A stretch of 6,535 nucleotides of DNA from BS150m-G50 sp964501185 [NCBI: uncultured Bacteroidia bacterium] (lineage in GTDB: Bacteria; CAIWAD01; BS150m-G50). The translations under genes and the position numbers were made by a program. The stretch spans positions 1-6,535 of the forward strand of contig CAZCRT010000067.1 of assembly GCA_964501185.1 (NCBI GenBank). Direction: 5' to 3'. The notes beneath the pieces are model-generated. The model saw only the letters and a program-made list of their open reading frames with translations, was not told the origin of the DNA and did no database searches. Every line of letters begins with the position of its first letter. Position 1 is the stretch's first letter. This document shows, one piece after another, positions 5,757 through 6,535 of the stretch.

Positions 5757-5764
5757 AAGAGGAG
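5757..5764 (+). promoter_or_regulatory. Shine-Dalgarno supporting a TTG start at 5771
   Basis: AAGAGGAG lies 6 nt before TTG 5771. The frame has no ATG until residue 183, and the signal peptide begins directly after this TTG, so the rare start codon is well supported. Confidence 0.75.
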
Positions 5765-5770
5765 TATTTC

Positions 5771-6487
5771 TTGTATAATTCTACTCGTCAGTTTACTCAC
5801 AAATGCCAACTGGCTTTGATTTGCTGCACGCTTTGTTGCCTACTTCTAACTGTATTCGGGTGTGCGCCGATTTCCTCAGATTTACAGAGCGCGCGTCTTG
5901 TAGACAAGGGAAAGTGTGAACTTACAACCAGCTACGGGTTAGTGAAGTATTGGCAGGGTTCAGTTTACGGTGGGCCATTTCTGGGCAATTCCAAACCTAT
6001 TGAAGAGGATGTACAACGGCAATTGGGTTTCCAATTGGCTATTGGCACCAGTGACAGGCATAACGTCAGATTTCGTTACGTGCATGTCGATGGTGCTCCT
6101 TACGATGTACTTGACCAGACTATCGATGTCGACGCGGAAGTTGTTAGCCTAGGTTTGAAGTATGGACTTCTGAAAGACTATGTCGCGCTATACTTCCCGG
6201 TTGGATTTGCCTTTGGGGATGAGATTGACGAGTCCAAGACTTGGTCGTTCCATCCCACGGTACTTATCAGGTTGCCCTTAAGTCGTTACTTAGAGATTAA
6301 TCCATCCTATAAAGCGATGATCCCGATATCTCGAGATGATGACGTTCTGTATGCCCTCAATATCGGATTGGGTTTGAGTACAAACTTGGAGAAGTGGGCA
6401 ATACGTCCTGAAACTGGTTTCCTGTTCAATCCAGGCGAGGATGGTCATTACGGTCATTTTAGTATGGGAGCGACCTGGTATCCTTAG
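5771..6487 (+). CDS. Lipid-anchored outer-membrane beta-barrel-like protein, TTG start
   Basis: A 238-residue protein starting at TTG. The signal region (1-30) has Arg6 and Lys11, then LALICCTLCCLLLTVFGC, with Cys31 as the predicted lipidated residue. Phe at -2 is unusual, and four extra cysteines inside the membrane segment are odd. The mature part alternates strand and turn: CELTTSYGLVKYW (49-61), GFQLAIGTSDRHNVRFRYVHVDG (86-108), EVVSLGLKYGLLKDYVALYFPVGFAFGD (123-150), FHPTVLIRLPL (160-170), YLEINPSYKAMIPI (173-186), LYALNIGLGLSTNLEKWAIRPETGFLFNPGEDG (193-225), ending in FSMGATWYP. This fits a small barrel of roughly 8-10 strands like uncharacterised outer-membrane proteins of Bacteroidota relatives. 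GC by hand count (about 43-48% in two sampled lines) is lower than in the propeller gene. The substrate or role is unknown. Confidence 0.75.
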   Translation: MYNSTRQFTHKCQLALICCTLCCLLLTVFGCAPISSDLQSARLVDKGKCELTTSYGLVKYWQGSVYGGPFLGNSKPIEEDVQRQLGFQLAIGTSDRHNVRFRYVHVDGAPYDVLDQTIDVDAEVVSLGLKYGLLKDYVALYFPVGFAFGDEIDESKTWSFHPTVLIRLPLSRYLEINPSYKAMIPISRDDDVLYALNIGLGLSTNLEKWAIRPETGFLFNPGEDGHYGHFSMGATWYP

Positions 6488-6516
6488 ACCTCCGGGCAGG
6501 ATTAGGCAGGTCATCT

Positions 6517-6534
6517 GAGCTGTGGGTACAGCTT
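6517..6534 (+). terminator. Possible terminator hairpin at the right edge
   Basis: AGCTGT (6518-6523) and ACAGCT (6528-6533) pair perfectly around GGGT, and a G-T pair can extend the base. It starts 30 nt after the last stop codon. The window ends before any T-tract could be seen, so the terminator call is tentative. Confidence 0.3.
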
Positions 6535-6535
6535 C

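Overview
The window looks like chromosomal DNA from an uncultured or little-studied bacterium of the FCB assemblage (Bacteroidota relatives such as Cloacimonadota, Marinimicrobia, KSB1 or Calditrichota). I cannot name the phylum. Two encoded proteins end in a type IX secretion (T9SS)-like C-terminal sorting domain with the NYPNPFN signature. A third protein looks like the PorV/PorQ outer-membrane family, which works with such domains. Three further signs of an envelope-focused didermal organism are lipoprotein signals, an FG-GAP/VCBS propeller and a predicted outer-membrane barrel. GC, judged by eye, is about 50%. It is higher in the propeller gene and lower in the left intergenic region and the last gene.

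Layout. Positions 1-389 hold no gene I can defend. Inside them, 138-370 is an AT-rich noncoding segment bounded by a perfect 17-bp inverted repeat, which looks like a small non-autonomous mobile element. A class I SAM-dependent methyltransferase follows on the minus strand (390-1178). A 239-bp divergent intergenic region separates it from six plus-strand genes: a lipoprotein (1418-2113), a PorV/PorQ-like outer-membrane protein (2210-3268), a tiny lipoprotein that is almost only a sorting domain (3265-3651), a secreted seven-bladed FG-GAP propeller with an Fn3-like domain and sorting domain (3674-5485), a 69-residue winged-helix-like protein (5531-5740), and a lipid-anchored barrel-like protein with a TTG start (5771-6487). 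A possible terminator hairpin lies at the right edge.

How the genes may work together. Gaps among the last five genes are small (a 4-bp overlap, then 22, 45 and 30 bp), and the first gap is 96 bp, so a single operon is plausible. In known T9SS, PorV binds the C-terminal domain of cargo and shuttles it to the attachment complex. Here a PorV-like gene is coupled by an ATGA overlap to a mini-lipoprotein bearing that kind of domain, and next comes a large surface protein with the same domain. The inference is a compact display cassette in which a dedicated outer-membrane shuttle, an unusual lipid-anchored stand-alone sorting domain and a calcium-binding propeller client are made together. The mini-lipoprotein is the most novel item. 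The winged-helix protein, preceded by a 21-bp dyad, is a candidate local regulator. None of these functional links can be proven from sequence alone.
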